Part shown: positions 36,973 through 37,514 of the stretch, in pieces
How positions within the stretch are numbered: the first letter of the stretch is position 1
How the letters are laid out: every line of letters begins with the position of its first letter
Assembly (NCBI GenBank): GCA_019306365.1
Contig: JAFDLS010000047.1
Span: forward strand, 1-37,514
Reading direction: 5' to 3'
DNA: 37,514 nt
Origin: Deltaproteobacteria bacterium
GTDB taxonomy: Bacteria; Desulfobacterota; Desulfarculia; Adiutricales; JAFDHD01
The notes under the pieces: generated by a model
Seen by the model: only the letters and a program-made list of their open reading frames with translations
What the model was told of the DNA's origin: nothing
Databases searched by the model: none
Made by a program: the position numbers and the translations under genes

Positions 36973-37485
36973 TCAACTGTTGGATTTATTATATGAATCC
37001 AAAACACTTAAATGGAAAAATATATTATCCAATATCGTTTCTTTATCTTTATAGTTACCACTGAATAGTTGGTCGAAGAGAGATAAAAGGTCAGTACGGC
37101 ATGCATTCAGTTCTTTTTCAGTGACGATTAGAAATTTATCCTGATCTACTGGATTGAACATTGTTCCATAAGATTCGAAATTTTTTCTGGCTTCCGCTAG
37201 GGAATATCTTTTATCAGAGAATAAGTTACTACCATATATTTCGGACACTCCTTCCATCTCAGGAGGTGTTGGATTGCTAAATCCGTCATCCTCCCATCCA
37301 CAAATAACACAATAAGTAACCATATCAGGATCATCATGCAATGGATCTGGAATTAATTCGTTTACGGTTGGATATCCACAACACTGGCATGATCTTAGAT
37401 CTACAATTTTACCTGGTTCTGTATCAAAGAAAACTCTCCTTTGCTCAATAAGGGCATGCATATTCAAGGCTGGTATTGGTAGCAC
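36973..37485 (-). CDS. CPCC-type cysteine-rich protein, start uncertain
   Basis: A protein of at least 170 residues. Its core is a small metal-binding domain of the cysteine-rich CPCC family: CQCCGYPTV, then YCVICGWEDDGFSNP, so two Cys clusters 30 residues apart and the WEDD motif. RYSLAEARKNFESYGTMF follows, as in that family. The rest is helical. The family has no firm function; members often occur in variable genome regions. The frame stays open to the window edge, and neither GTG 37485 nor ATG 37461 has a good ribosome binding site, so the 5' end may lie outside. The DNA is AT-richer than in neighbouring genes, which may mean acquisition by transfer. Confidence 0.7.
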   Translation of the reverse strand: MLPIPALNMHALIEQRRVFFDTEPGKIVDLRSCQCCGYPTVNELIPDPLHDDPDMVTYCVICGWEDDGFSNPTPPEMEGVSEIYGSNLFSDKRYSLAEARKNFESYGTMFNPVDQDKFLIVTEKELNACRTDLLSLFDQLFSGNYKDKETILDNIFFHLSVLDSYNKSNS

Positions 37486-37514
37486 ATTTACTCTGAGATC
37501 ATCACGCCCTGGAG

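Overview
This window looks like chromosome of a Gram-negative anaerobe, most likely an uncultured Desulfobacterota (former Deltaproteobacteria). That is an inference from gene families and order: a rpsA-sppA-IHF-beta cluster, a minor-pilin operon with a sigma54-type two-component system and prepilin peptidase beside it, a DUF1786 protein, and an aldo/keto reductase with a ferredoxin-like tail. No rRNA, tRNA or CRISPR array is visible, so the taxonomic call is soft.

Layout. 1-923: a cut-off gene end, then repeat-rich DNA with two small tandem duplications. 923-4832: amidase, metallo-beta-lactamase-fold hydrolase and a convergent YkgJ-type cysteine-cluster protein. 5134-9198: a tight operon of nucleoside phosphorylase family protein, DUF1786 protein, ligA and acylphosphatase. 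9301-10212: a CsgG-like lipoprotein. 10588-14122 (minus): recN and a PilB/GspE ATPase. 14642-21869 (minus): minor-pilin operon fimT-pilV-pilW-pilX-pilY1 plus a small exported protein, closed by a strong terminator. 22059-25691 (minus): prepilin peptidase, histidine kinase and sigma54 response regulator. 25781-26386: a Sua5/YciO protein with a near-consensus promoter. 26645-31698 (minus): IHF-beta, sppA, rpsA, lgt. 32012-35299: acetoacetyl-CoA synthetase and nitronate monooxygenase. 35481-36626 (minus): aldo/keto reductase. 36973 to the edge: a CPCC-type cysteine-rich protein.

How the genes work together. 12317-25691 forms a partial type IV pilus locus: an extension ATPase, minor pilins that prime the tip, the PilY1 tip adhesin, the peptidase that processes the pilins, and a PilS/PilR-like pair with a candidate sigma54 promoter ahead of fimT. 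Two parts look damaged. pilY1 is split by a +1 shift and by a perfect 50-bp tandem duplication (18207-18306). The kinase and regulator are joined at a junction that seems to have lost the end of one and the start of the other.

The most unusual feature is a set of short intergenic repeats. Family A (five copies, about 194 bp, all in one orientation) has nested inverted repeats with paired compensatory changes, as in a folded nucleic acid. Family B (three copies, MITE-like, terminal repeats up to 15 bp) is always inside or touching an A copy. Family C (two hairpin copies in inverted orientation) sits near both ends of the window. One A copy supplies the recN stop codon, and an A+B pair fills nearly all the space in which pilB could have a promoter.
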